Source: Qipengyuania mesophila
Lineage (GTDB): Bacteria > Pseudomonadota > Alphaproteobacteria > Sphingomonadales > Sphingomonadaceae
Reading direction: 5' to 3'
DNA length: 64,000 nucleotides
Assembly (NCBI RefSeq): GCF_019711655.1
Contig: NZ_JAIGNU010000004.1
Span: 62,001 to 126,000, forward strand
Under the pieces are notes generated by a model. It saw nothing but the letters and a program-made list of their open reading frames with translations, made no database searches and was not told the DNA's origin. Position numbers and translations under genes: made by a program. Numbering within the stretch: position 1 is the first letter of the stretch; each line of letters begins with the position of its first letter. Below are positions 56,266 to 64,000 of this stretch, piece after piece.

Positions 56266-57117
56266 GTGACAGACGCCACCCTTCCCGAAAATTCCCTTAC
56301 GCCGGGGCTCTATATCGTCGCCACCCCGATCGGCAACCTTGGCGACATTACCCTGCGTGCCATCGAGGTGCTGCGTGGCTGCGATGCGGTCGCTTGCGAG
56401 GACACGCGGGTGACGGGCAAGCTGCTCAAGCATCTCGGGATTTCCAAGCCCTTGTGGCGCTATGACGACCACAGCGAGCATCGCGACCGCACCAAGCTGG
56501 TCGATGCCGCCCGCACGCGCGCCGTCGCATTGGTGAGCGACGCCGGGACGCCGATGATTTCCGATCCGGGCTATCGCCTCGTCAACGACTGCCGCGCCGA
56601 GGGAATTCCCGTTACCGCATTGCCCGGCGCCTGCGCCGCGATCACAGGGCTGGCGTTGAGCGGTCTGCCCAACGATCGCTTCCTATTCGCCGGTTTCCTG
56701 CCCTCCAAGGACAAGGCGCGCCGGGAAATGCTCGAGGAACTGGCGAGTATCGATACGACGCTGGTGTTCTACGAAACCGCTCCACGCCTGGCGAAATCGC
56801 TGGCGGCGATCGAGGAGGTCCTGCCCTATCGCGATGTGGCGGTGGCGCGCGAACTGACCAAGCTGCACGAGGAGCTTCGGCGCGGGCTCCCCGCCGGCCT
56901 GATCGCCTATTACGAGGCCAACCCGCCACGCGGCGAGATCGTCCTCTTGGTCGGTCCTCCTCCCGAAGAGTTGGCGAGCGAGGAAGATGCCGATGCGCTG
57001 CTGGTCGAGGCGCTGCGGACGCTGAAGCCTTCGCAGGCGGCGGCACAGGTCGCCAGGTCGACAGGCTTCGATCGCAAGACGCTCTACGCCCGGGCGATGG
57101 AGCTCCGCTCCGCATGA
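56266..57117 (+). CDS. rsmI: 16S rRNA 2'-O-methyltransferase RsmI
   Basis: RsmI methylates the ribose of C1402 in 16S rRNA. The 283-residue protein has the tetrapyrrole-methylase fold: GLYIVATPIGNLGDITLRAIEVL, ACEDTRVTGKLL, SDAGTPMISDPGYRLV, and FYETAPRLAKSLAAI. The start is GTG 56266 with AGGAG just before it; no in-frame ATG is suitable. The stop overlaps yraN by four bases. Confidence 0.95.
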   Translation: MTDATLPENSLTPGLYIVATPIGNLGDITLRAIEVLRGCDAVACEDTRVTGKLLKHLGISKPLWRYDDHSEHRDRTKLVDAARTRAVALVSDAGTPMISDPGYRLVNDCRAEGIPVTALPGACAAITGLALSGLPNDRFLFAGFLPSKDKARREMLEELASIDTTLVFYETAPRLAKSLAAIEEVLPYRDVAVARELTKLHEELRRGLPAGLIAYYEANPPRGEIVLLVGPPPEELASEEDADALLVEALRTLKPSQAAAQVARSTGFDRKTLYARAMELRSA

Positions 57118-57464
57118 AGCGCCAGCTGGCCGAGAAGAGTGGCCGCGAGGGCGAAACCCGGGCGGCGCTCTGGCTCAGGGCCAAGGGCTGGCAAATTCTC
57201 GATCGGCGGGTGAAGACACCAGCGGGCGAAATCGACCTCGTTGCCAAGCGTGCCAATGTGGTCGCTTTCGTCGAGGTCAAATGGCGCCGCAAGCGCGCCG
57301 ATCTTGACCACGCGGTGGACGAATACCGCCTCTCGCGCGTCGCCGCCGCGGTCGAGGCGGTTGCGCATCGCTATGCGCAGGGCGGCGAAGATATCCGCAT
57401 CGACGTCATCCTCCTTGCGCCGGGAAGCTTCCCCCGCCACATCGCCAATGCATGGCAGCCCTGA
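57114..57464 (+). CDS. yraN: YraN/UPF0102 family nuclease-like protein
   Basis: The 116-residue protein has the restriction-endonuclease-like core of UPF0102: GREGETRAALWLRAKGWQIL, GEIDLVAKRANVVAFVEVKWR with the Asp, Glu and Lys of a PD-(D/E)xK site, and a late DVILLAPG. Its role is unsettled. It overlaps rsmI and precedes gshB by 33 bases, a usual arrangement. Confidence 0.92.
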   Translation: MKRQLAEKSGREGETRAALWLRAKGWQILDRRVKTPAGEIDLVAKRANVVAFVEVKWRRKRADLDHAVDEYRLSRVAAAVEAVAHRYAQGGEDIRIDVILLAPGSFPRHIANAWQP

Positions 57465-57497
57465 TCGCGGGCAGGCCGCAGGAAATCGGAGTTCGAG

Positions 57498-58466
57498 ATG
57501 AGTTTGCGCGTCGCCGTCCAGATGGACCCGCTCGAGAGGATCAATATCGCGGGCGACAGCTCCTTTGCGCTGATGCTCGCGGCGCAGGCGCGCGGTCACG
57601 AAGTCTGGCATTACGATGTGAACAGCCTCGCCTATGAAAGCGACGGTACGCCGCACGGACGAATTACTGCCCATGCGGCTCCCGTCACCGTCCAGCGGGT
57701 CGAGGGCGGTCATTTCAGCATGGGCGAGCGCCGCCGGATCGATCTTGCGCGCGATATCGACGTCGTCCTGATGCGTCAGGACCCACCGTTCCACCTCGGT
57801 TACATCAGCGCGGCCTTCCTGCTCGACCGTCTCAAGGGTACCACGCTGGTGGTCAACGACCCCCGCGAGGTCGTCAATGCGCCCGAGAAGATGTTCGTGC
57901 TCGACTATGCGCGCTTCATGCCGCCGACGCTGGTCGCGCGGCATCTCGACGATCTGCGCGATTTCCAGAAGAAGCACGGCGCGATGGTGGTCAAACCGCT
58001 CCACGGCAATGGCGGCAAGGCGATCTTCCGCCTCGATGAGAGCGGCACCAATCTCTCGGCCCTGTCGGAAGTCTTCGACCAGACCTGGCCCGAACCGCAC
58101 ATGGTCCAGCCCTTCCTTCCCGAAGTCTCCGAAGGCGACAAGCGCATCGTGCTGGTCGATGGCGAATTCGCCGGCGCGATCAACCGCTTCCCGGGCGAAG
58201 GCGAGTTCCGTTCGAACCTCGCGCAGGGTGGCCATGCCGAAGCGACGACGCTGACCGCGCGCGAGGAGGAAATTTGCGCCGCGATGGGCCCCGAACTCAA
58301 GCGACGCGGACTGGTCTTCGTCGGCATCGACGTGATCGGCGGCAAGTGGCTGACCGAAATCAATGTCACCAGCCCGACCGGCATCGTCGCGATCGACAAG
58401 TTCAACGGCACCGACACGCCCGGCCTCATCTGGGACGCGATCGAGCGCAGGCAGGCGGACCAATAG
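57498..58466 (+). CDS. gshB: glutathione synthetase
   Basis: GshB ligates glycine to gamma-glutamylcysteine using ATP. The 322-residue ATP-grasp enzyme shows MDPLERINIAGDSSFALMLAAQARGHEV at the N-terminus, VVKPLHGNGGKAIFRL, QPFLPEVSEGDKRIVLVDGE and GIDVIGGKWLTEINVTSPTG near the C-terminus. It is downstream of rsmI-yraN on the same strand. Confidence 0.97.
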   Translation: MSLRVAVQMDPLERINIAGDSSFALMLAAQARGHEVWHYDVNSLAYESDGTPHGRITAHAAPVTVQRVEGGHFSMGERRRIDLARDIDVVLMRQDPPFHLGYISAAFLLDRLKGTTLVVNDPREVVNAPEKMFVLDYARFMPPTLVARHLDDLRDFQKKHGAMVVKPLHGNGGKAIFRLDESGTNLSALSEVFDQTWPEPHMVQPFLPEVSEGDKRIVLVDGEFAGAINRFPGEGEFRSNLAQGGHAEATTLTAREEEICAAMGPELKRRGLVFVGIDVIGGKWLTEINVTSPTGIVAIDKFNGTDTPGLIWDAIERRQADQ

Positions 58467-58489
58467 CGCGCCTCGCGCATTGAAGCGCC

Positions 58490-59098
58490 ATGCACGGCTT
58501 CATTCTCGGTGCGATCGCCGCAGGCGGCTATCTCGGCATTTTCGTGCTGATGGCGCTGGAGAACATCTTCCCGCCGATCCCGTCCGAGATCATCATGGGC
58601 TACGGCGGGTTGCTCGTTGCCCGCGGGCAGATGGAATTCCTTCCGTTGCTGCTTATCGGGACTTTGGGCACCGTCGCGGGAAATTACTTCTGGTTCTGGC
58701 TCGGCAAGCGCTGGAAGGAAGACCACCTCAAGCGTTTCATCGTGCGTCATGGCCGCTGGCTGACCTTCGAGTGGAGCGAGTTCGAGGCGGCACGCGACAA
58801 GTTTCGCCGAAACGGCGAATGGATCGTCTTCTTCCTCCGTTTCTCGCCCTTCCTGCGGACGATCATCTCGCTGCCAGCGGGGCTGGCGCAGATGAAGCTG
58901 TGGCGATTCCTCCTGTTCACCTTCCTCGGCTCGCTGGTCTGGAACGGAGCGTTGATCGCAGGTGGATCCGCGCTCTCCGGCCTGATCGAACGCTACGAGA
59001 CTTACGCCAGCTGGGCGGTTGGCCTGTTCCTGCTCGGCGGGCTCGTCTGGTACCTCTACCGGATCGCCAAGTGGAGCCCGAGCGAGGCCGACACCTAG
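58490..59098 (+). CDS. DedA family membrane protein
   Basis: The 202-residue protein belongs to the DedA/VTT superfamily of phospholipid-handling membrane proteins. Signatures are ENIFPPIPSEIIMGYGG with the re-entrant Glu/Pro motif, LGTVAGNYFWFWLGKRWKE, FFLRFSPFLRTIISLPAG with conserved Arg, and FTFLGSLVWNG. DedA members support undecaprenyl phosphate or lipid recycling and envelope stability. Its stop shares CTAG with the convergent recombinase gene. Confidence 0.92.
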   Translation: MHGFILGAIAAGGYLGIFVLMALENIFPPIPSEIIMGYGGLLVARGQMEFLPLLLIGTLGTVAGNYFWFWLGKRWKEDHLKRFIVRHGRWLTFEWSEFEAARDKFRRNGEWIVFFLRFSPFLRTIISLPAGLAQMKLWRFLLFTFLGSLVWNGALIAGGSALSGLIERYETYASWAVGLFLLGGLVWYLYRIAKWSPSEADT

Positions 59099-59991
59099 TC
59101 CTTCTCGCGCGGATGCGCGTTGCGATAGGTGTCGAGCAGGCTTGCCGCATCCACCTTGGTGTAGATCTGCGTCGAACCGAGGCTCGCATGCCCGAGCAGT
59201 TCCTGCAGGCTTCGCAAATCCGCGCCCGCGCCCAACAGGTGCGTCGCAAAGCTGTGGCGCAGCGCATGCGGCGTCGCGCTGTCGGGCAGTCCCAGCGCCT
59301 TGCGCGCCCGGGCGGTCGCCTTCTGGACCATGCCCTGCGCCAGCGGGCCGCCCTTCGCCCCGCGAAACAGCGGATCGTCCCTTCCCAGGGGCCAGGGGCA
59401 TTGCGCAGCATAGTCGGCCACCGCCTCGCGCACGATCGGGAGCAGCGGGACCACACGCTGCTTGTTGCCCTTGCCGGTGACGGTCAGCCGTTCGCCGAGG
59501 GGGAGCGCACCCCCGGTCAGCGAGAGCGCCTCGGCAATGCGCATCCCCGCCCCGTAGAGCAGCAACAGCACCGCACGGTCGCGTGCGCCGATCCAGTCCT
59601 CGGTCGCGATCGCTTCGACAGTGTCGGCGAGACCGAGCGCGTCGTCTGGCGTGACGGGACGCGGGAGCCCCTTCTTGATTCTCGGGCCGCGCAGGCGCGG
59701 GGGGTCGGTCAGCGCATGCCCGGCCTGGGCCCGGGCGAATGCGATGAAGGCCTTGAGGGCGGACAATTCGCGCGCGGTCGAGGCATTGGCGAGCCCGTCC
59801 GCGCGGCGCGATGCGAGATGGCCGCGCAGGCGCGTCGCGTCGAGCGCGGCCACGCTGTTCCAGTCGGTCAGTTCGAGAGCGGCAAGCAGCCGCTCTGCCG
59901 TCCTGCCGTAGGCGCGCACTGTGTGCGGGGACCGCCGCAGGCCGAGCGCGAGATGATCGTGCCAGGCCTCGAGCAGGTCCGCCTTGCTCAT
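59095..59991 (-). CDS. xerC: tyrosine recombinase XerC/XerD type
   Basis: The 298-residue recombinase has the N-terminal SAM-like core-binding domain (WHDHLALGLRRSPHTVRAYGRTAERLL) and a catalytic domain. Catalytic residues are Arg in GAGMRIAEALSLT, the HxxR of HALRHSFATHLL, His in LLGHASLGST and the Tyr of QIYTKVD. Chromosomal context beside hemW and the length fit XerC, which resolves chromosome dimers at dif; distinguishing XerC from XerD needs comparison with the second copy. It overlaps hemW by four bases. Confidence 0.9.
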   Translation of the reverse strand: MSKADLLEAWHDHLALGLRRSPHTVRAYGRTAERLLAALELTDWNSVAALDATRLRGHLASRRADGLANASTARELSALKAFIAFARAQAGHALTDPPRLRGPRIKKGLPRPVTPDDALGLADTVEAIATEDWIGARDRAVLLLLYGAGMRIAEALSLTGGALPLGERLTVTGKGNKQRVVPLLPIVREAVADYAAQCPWPLGRDDPLFRGAKGGPLAQGMVQKATARARKALGLPDSATPHALRHSFATHLLGAGADLRSLQELLGHASLGSTQIYTKVDAASLLDTYRNAHPREKD

Positions 59992-61142
59992 GAAGCGACG
60001 AGGTCCGCCTGGACCAGTTCGCCGAGCAGTGCGTCGAGCAGGGGCATGCCGCGCGGAGTGACGCCGATCCGTTTTCCCTCGCTCCAGGCCAGTCCGAGGT
60101 CGCGATACAGAGCCAGTCTGGGCTGGTCGATCAGGGCTTCAGCGGTGGTATCGAAGCGTCGGGCGAGGGCGGCGAGATCGATGCCCTCCGCCAGTCGCAG
60201 CCCCATCAGCAGCGCCTCGCTCGCCTGCTCGCGGCGGCCGAGATCGCGCGCTTCGGCGATGCCATGGCGCTGCCGCGCGACGGCAGCGAGATAGTTCTCG
60301 GGCTTGCGATGGCGCACCGTCGCGATCTCGCGCCTGCGTCCATGTGCACCGGGTCCAATCCCGATGTAATCCTGATAGCGCCAGTAGGTGAGGTTGTGGC
60401 GGCTTTCCTGGCCCGGGCGGGCATGGTTGCTGATCTCGTAGGCGGGCAGGCCGGCCCTGCCGGTCATCTCCCGAGTTACCGCGAAGAGATCGGCCGCACG
60501 GTCGTCGTCGAGAGGTTCGAACAGCCCGCGCCGCACGTCGGTGGCGAAGCGCGTCGCCGGTTCGATGGTCAGCTGGTAGAGCGAAATGTGATCGGTGCCG
60601 AGCGCCAAGGCGCGGCCCAGTTCGGCGTGCCATGCGGCCTCGGTCTGGTCGGGACGGGCATAGATCAGGTCGATCGAGATTCGCTCGAAGTTGCTCTGCG
60701 CGGTCGCGACGGCCGCGAGCGCCTCGTCGACGCCGTGCATCCTGCCGAGAAAACGCAACGCCTCGTCGTGCAGACTCTGCACGCCCAGCGACACCCGGTT
60801 GACCCCGGCAGCGGCCAGATCGGCGAAATTCGCTGCCTCGACGCTGTTCGGATTGGCTTCCAGAGTGATTTCGATTCCGGGGTCGAAGCCCCACAGGCGC
60901 TCCGCCTCGTGCAGCAGATCGGCCACGAGAGCCGGCGGCATGAGCGAGGGAGTTCCTCCTCCAAAAAAGATACTTGCTAGCGGTTCTTGCGAATCCGCTT
61001 CAGCATGCTCGTGGTGCATGTCCGCGAGCAGGGCCGCCTTCCATTCCGCGACATCCGCAGAATCCCGGACATGGCTGTTGAAGTCGCAATAAGGACATTT
61101 TGCGATGCAGTAGGGCCAGTGAATGTAGAGTGCGCGAGCCAC
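59988..61142 (-). CDS. hemW: radical SAM haem chaperone HemW
   Basis: The 384-residue protein resembles coproporphyrinogen III dehydrogenase HemN but is shorter. The radical SAM cluster is bound by C12-x3-C16-x2-C19 in WPYCIAKCPYCDFNSH. SIFFGGGTPSLM, ITLEANPNSVE, GVNRVSLGVQSLHDEALRFLGRMH and GAHG also match. It lacks the HemN-type N-terminal region, and HemW inserts haem into apoproteins rather than oxidising porphyrin. Its 5' end lies within 50 bases of the divergent CAP protein. Confidence 0.94.
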   Translation of the reverse strand: MARALYIHWPYCIAKCPYCDFNSHVRDSADVAEWKAALLADMHHEHAEADSQEPLASIFFGGGTPSLMPPALVADLLHEAERLWGFDPGIEITLEANPNSVEAANFADLAAAGVNRVSLGVQSLHDEALRFLGRMHGVDEALAAVATAQSNFERISIDLIYARPDQTEAAWHAELGRALALGTDHISLYQLTIEPATRFATDVRRGLFEPLDDDRAADLFAVTREMTGRAGLPAYEISNHARPGQESRHNLTYWRYQDYIGIGPGAHGRRREIATVRHRKPENYLAAVARQRHGIAEARDLGRREQASEALLMGLRLAEGIDLAALARRFDTTAEALIDQPRLALYRDLGLAWSEGKRIGVTPRGMPLLDALLGELVQADLVAS

Positions 61143-61189
61143 GTATGCCTTCAGTCAATCTTAACCATCACGGCCGATTCAGCGCCGTC

Positions 61190-61783
61190 ATGACCCAGTC
61201 GAAAAAATGGATTGCGCCCCTTGCCGGGGCATTTGCCCTTCTTTGTGCCACGGGCAGTGGCATGGCTGCAAGCAGCTCGTCCTCGAGCATGGCGAGTCGC
61301 GACCTTCCCGCAATGCGCTCGGTCGACCGGCGCGGCCCCAGCGATCTTCATCTCGCGGCGCGGATCCTGAGGGCGCATAACGACGAACGCCAGCGCCTGA
61401 GCCTCAAGCCGCTCAAGTGGAATGTCCACCTCGAGCGCGAGGCGCGGGAATGGGCGCAACATCTCTCGAGCAAGGGGATGCTGCAACATGCCGACCAGCG
61501 AGGCCGCAACCAGACGGGCGAGAACCTCTGGATGGGCACGGCGGGGCATTGGCCGGTCGAAAACATGGTCGGCATGTTCATCGACGAGAAGAAGCACTAC
61601 CGGCACGCGCGCTTCCCCGACATTTCCAAGACCGGCAACTGGGCCGATGTCGGCCATTACAGCCAGATCGTCTGGCGCGATACGCAGGAAGTCGGCTGCG
61701 CCGTCGCGACTGCGCGGGGCAACGACGTGCTGGTGTGCCGCTATTGGCCCGCAGGCAATGTCTGGGGCCAGAAGGCCTACTGA
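61190..61783 (+). CDS. secreted CAP/SCP domain protein
   Basis: The 197-residue protein from ATG 61190 starts with a signal peptide (KKWIAPLAGAFALLCATGSGMAAS). It continues with a CAP domain: HNDERQRLSLKPLKWNVHLEREAREWA, HADQRGRNQTGENLWMGTAG, NWADVGHYSQIVWRDTQEVGCA and VCRYWPAGNVWGQKAY. An ATG at 61145 would add 15 residues in front. CAP proteins act outside the cytoplasm; function in Gram-negatives is unclear. It splits the usual hemW-rdgB association and is divergent from hemW. Confidence 0.88.
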   Translation: MTQSKKWIAPLAGAFALLCATGSGMAASSSSSSMASRDLPAMRSVDRRGPSDLHLAARILRAHNDERQRLSLKPLKWNVHLEREAREWAQHLSSKGMLQHADQRGRNQTGENLWMGTAGHWPVENMVGMFIDEKKHYRHARFPDISKTGNWADVGHYSQIVWRDTQEVGCAVATARGNDVLVCRYWPAGNVWGQKAY

Positions 61784-61786
61784 TCC

Positions 61787-62413
61787 TCAGCCGAACTGAT
61801 CGGCGACCAGCTTGCCGAAAGCGTCGGCACGGTGGCTGATGGCGTGCTTTTCCGCCGGATCGACCTCGGCAAAGGTCTGCTCGCGTCCCTGCGGCACGAA
61901 GACCGGATCGTAACCGAACCCCATCGCCCCGCGCGGCGGCCAGGTCAGGCTGCCCGGCGCGGTGCCCTCGTAGACCGCTTGTTCGCCATCGGGCCAGGCG
62001 AGTGCGAGCACGCAGTGGAAGGCACAGGACCGGTCGACCCCGTCGCCTTTCGCCTGCAGCATGCCCTCGACCTTGCCCATCGCCATGTACCAGTCGCGCC
62101 CCGGTTCGCCTTCGAACCACTGCCGTTCGGCCCAGTCGGCGGTGTAGACTCCCGGCCGCCCGTCGAGCGCATCGACCGACAAGCCGCTGTCATCGGCAAG
62201 CGCCACGAGCCCCGAGGCCTCTGCCGCCGCGCGCGCCTTGATCAGCGCGTTCTGGACAAAGGTCGTGCCGGTTTCTGGCGGCTCGGGAAGACCGAGCGAG
62301 CCGGCCGAGATGCACTTCACCCCATGCGGTTCGAGCAGCGCGGAAATCTCCTTGAGCTTCCCCGCGTTATGCGTGGCGATCACCAGCGTGCCCGAACCGA
62401 TGCGGCGGGTCAT
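61787..62413 (-). CDS. rdgB: non-canonical purine NTP pyrophosphatase (XTP/dITP)
   Basis: RdgB clears dITP and XTP from the nucleotide pool. The 208-residue sequence shows [16 protein letters not shown] near residue 12, [39 protein letters not shown] and a final [14 protein letters not shown]. Its start overlaps the rph stop by four bases, the common rph-rdgB coupling. Confidence 0.96.
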   Translation of the reverse strand: MTRRIGSGTLVIATHNAGKLKEISALLEPHGVKCISAGSLGLPEPPETGTTFVQNALIKARAAAEASGLVALADDSGLSVDALDGRPGVYTADWAERQWFEGEPGRDWYMAMGKVEGMLQAKGDGVDRSCAFHCVLALAWPDGEQAVYEGTAPGSLTWPPRGAMGFGYDPVFVPQGREQTFAEVDPAEKHAISHRADAFGKLVADQFG

Positions 62414-63126
62414 TTGCGGACGGCCTCGTCCTGTGCCTTGAAGATCTGCGCACAGCCCATCTGGGCAAGCCGCAGCAGCCGCAGGAAGGCTTCCTCGTCA
62501 TAGGGCGCGCCTTCGGCCGTGGCCTGCGCCTCGGCGATCTTGCCGCCCTCGATCAGCACGAAATTGGCGTCCGCATCGGCATTGCTGTCTTCGGGATAAT
62601 CGAGGTCGAGCACCGGCGTGCCCTTGTAGACACCGCAGGAAATCGCCGCCACCTTGGCGGTGATCGGGTCCTGCGTGATCGCGCCCGACTTCAGCAGCCC
62701 GTCGACCGCGAGCCTGAGCGCAACCCACGCGCCCGAGATCGAGGCGGTGCGCGTGCCGCCATCGGCTTGGAGCACATCGCAGTCGAGCGTGATCTGGTGC
62801 TCGCCGAGCTTCTTCATGTCGACCACGGCGCGCAAGCTGCGTCCGATCAGCCGCTGGATTTCCTGCGTCCGCCCGCTCTGCTTGCCCTTGGCCGCTTCGC
62901 GCTGGCCGCGCGTATGGGTGGCGCGCGGGAGCATCGAATACTCGCCGGTAACCCAGCCTTCGCCCTTGTTGCGCATCCACGGCGGCAGGCGATCCTCGAC
63001 GCTGGCGGTGCACAGCACGCGCGTCTCGCCGAAGCTGATCAGGCAGCTGCCCTCGGCATGCTTGGTATAGCCGGTTTCGATGGTGATGGCGCGCATTTCG
63101 TCGGGCGCACGGCCGGAAGGTCGCAT
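62410..63126 (-). CDS. rph: ribonuclease PH
   Basis: RNase PH trims tRNA 3' ends phosphorolytically. The 238-residue protein has [83 protein letters not shown] and [17 protein letters not shown] with metal-binding Asp residues. It is divergent from hrcA with 84 bases between them, and is translationally coupled to rdgB. Confidence 0.97.
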   Translation of the reverse strand: MRPSGRAPDEMRAITIETGYTKHAEGSCLISFGETRVLCTASVEDRLPPWMRNKGEGWVTGEYSMLPRATHTRGQREAAKGKQSGRTQEIQRLIGRSLRAVVDMKKLGEHQITLDCDVLQADGGTRTASISGAWVALRLAVDGLLKSGAITQDPITAKVAAISCGVYKGTPVLDLDYPEDSNADADANFVLIEGGKIAEAQATAEGAPYDEEAFLRLLRLAQMGCAQIFKAQDEAVRK

Positions 63127-63210
63127 GGGAATCTCCATTGCAGTCGAGTCTCGACGGGCGCTGTGGCGCATGGGTCTTGAGGCCGCAAGGGGAGTGGCTA
63201 GATAGGAGGC

Positions 63211-64000
63211 ATGAATTCGCCTCCACTCACCGATCTCAGCGACCGCGCGCGCGAGATATTCCGCCTCGTCGTGGAAGGCTATCTCGACAGCGGCACGCCG
63301 GTGGGATCGAAGGCGCTCGCGGGCCCAAGAGAAGAAGGGGGCGGTGGAGTGAACCTGTCCCCCGCCTCGATCCGCAATGTCCTCGCCGACCTCGAGGCGC
63401 GCGGACTGCTTGCCGCCCCCCACACCAGCGCCGGACGCATGCCGACCGAGACGGGCCTGCGGCTGTTCGTCGATGCGATGATGCAGGTTGCCGAGCCCAC
63501 ACGCGAGGAGCGCGCGGCGATCGAACAGCGGTTGTCCGAACCCGGTCCGATCGAACGCGCGCTCGAGGAAACCAGCGCGCTGCTGTCGGACCTGTCGGGC
63601 GCTGCGGGGATGGTCATGGTGCCGACGCGCGAACCGAGGCTGGCGCAGATCACGCTGACCGCGCTCGATGCCACGCGCGTTCTGGCCGTGCTGGTCAGCG
63701 AGGACGGCCATATCGAGAACCGTATCCTGTCGCTCCCCGCCGAAGCTTTGGCCACCTCGCTCGAACAGGCGAGCAACTATCTCACCGCGCGGATCGCCGG
63801 GCGGACGCTGGCCGAGGCGGCGGGCGCAGTCGAAGAAGAAATCGCCAGCGGCAAATCGGCGCTCGACGAGGCTAGCCGCGACCTGGTCCAGCGTGGACTG
63901 GCGATCTGGAGCGAGGATTCGGCCCAGCGCCCGGTGCTGATCGTGCGCGGTCAGGCGAACCTTCTCGACGAGTCCGCGCTGGGCGATATCGAGCGCGTGC
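63211..64000 (+). CDS. hrcA: heat-inducible transcription repressor HrcA (3' end outside window)
   Basis: HrcA represses heat-shock operons by binding CIRCE. The first 263 residues are in the window: an N-terminal winged helix ([59 protein letters not shown]) and the start of the GAF-like domain ([26 protein letters not shown]). A Gly-rich insertion ([10 protein letters not shown]) sits in the wing turn before the recognition helix. GGAGG precedes ATG 63211. I see no full CIRCE element in front of it. grpE usually follows. Confidence 0.95.
   Translation, partial: MNSPPLTDLSDRAREIFRLVVEGYLDSGTPVGSKALAGPREEGGGGVNLSPASIRNVLADLEARGLLAAPHTSAGRMPTETGLRLFVDAMMQVAEPTREERAAIEQRLSEPGPIERALEETSALLSDLSGAAGMVMVPTREPRLAQITLTALDATRVLAVLVSEDGHIENRILSLPAEALATSLEQASNYLTARIAGRTLAEAAGAVEEEIASGKSALDEASRDLVQRGLAIWSEDSAQRPVLIVRGQANLLDESALGDIERV

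Noticed and set aside
63127-63210. CIRCE element in front of hrcA
   Set aside because: Only a weak right half-like sequence (GAGTGGCTA) is present; no matching TTAGCACTC half nine bases away.

Overview
The window is chromosomal DNA from a high-GC alphaproteobacterium, most likely an Erythrobacteraceae or other Sphingomonadales member. The reasons are the roughly 65 % G+C, the gene neighbourhoods (mreBCD-mrdA-rodA; hrcA/rph/rdgB/hemW; lpoA-like/rsmI/yraN/gshB), a PEP-CTERM protein, and two palindromic repeat types that I associate with sphingomonads. It holds about 63 protein genes and one tRNA-Lys. I see no rRNA, CRISPR array, phage or intact insertion sequence. The end base falls inside hrcA.

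Layout. 1-2.5 kb: small membrane protein, APH-type kinase, CrtC/AttH-like protein. 2.5-5.1 kb: a translationally coupled ribB-ribH-aldo/keto reductase operon. Its RibB carries an N-terminal helix-turn-helix and a degenerate GTP cyclohydrolase II domain, and two palindromes sit in the ribB promoter. 5.2-6.6 kb: tRNA-Lys, a small winged-helix-like protein and a solo LuxR. 6.6-12.2 kb: the cell-elongation operon. 12.4-16.1 kb: mutL, then a lower-GC segment with an HWE histidine kinase, flanked by a second copy of the last 13 codons of mutL, then a lipoprotein. 16.1-19.5 kb: MaoC hydratase, a glutaredoxin-MauE fusion behind a perfect CsoR-like palindrome, a DUF1206 protein and an ENPP-type phosphodiesterase. 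19.5-25 kb: the ychF-pth-rplY group, broken up by an SDR, an MgtE-type transporter, a mini PEP-CTERM protein and a DUF1330 protein. 25-27 kb: tandem TraB/GumN lipoproteins. 27-33.3 kb: glyQ, glyS and ppdK; glyS has a REP-like element in frame and an AT-rich internal patch. 33.3-38 kb: methyltransferase, comF, hisI, and a MerR regulator with a long acyl-CoA dehydrogenase. 38-42.6 kb: dienelactone hydrolase, cysK, MFS, PilZ, tyrS. 42.7-47.3 kb: an overlapping DOMON-like/NamZ/TPR-sulfotransferase set and a Spinster-type MFS. 47.3-53 kb: DUF817, CoxE-like vWA, a soluble chemoreceptor, MoxR, and an alpha/beta hydrolase-OsmC fusion. 53-64 kb: parE, LpoA-like lipoprotein, rsmI, yraN, gshB, dedA, xerC-type recombinase, hemW, CAP protein, rdgB, rph, hrcA.

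Most genes are housekeeping and packed in operons with 1- or 4-base start/stop overlaps. Seven of twelve convergent gene pairs end in the same 4-base YTAG, so both stop codons overlap. The most interesting signals are the HTH-RibB with twin promoter palindromes, the mutL 3'-end duplication around the kinase segment, the palindromic element translated inside glyS, the CsoR-like operator, and a structured gap between comF and hisI that may encode an RNA.
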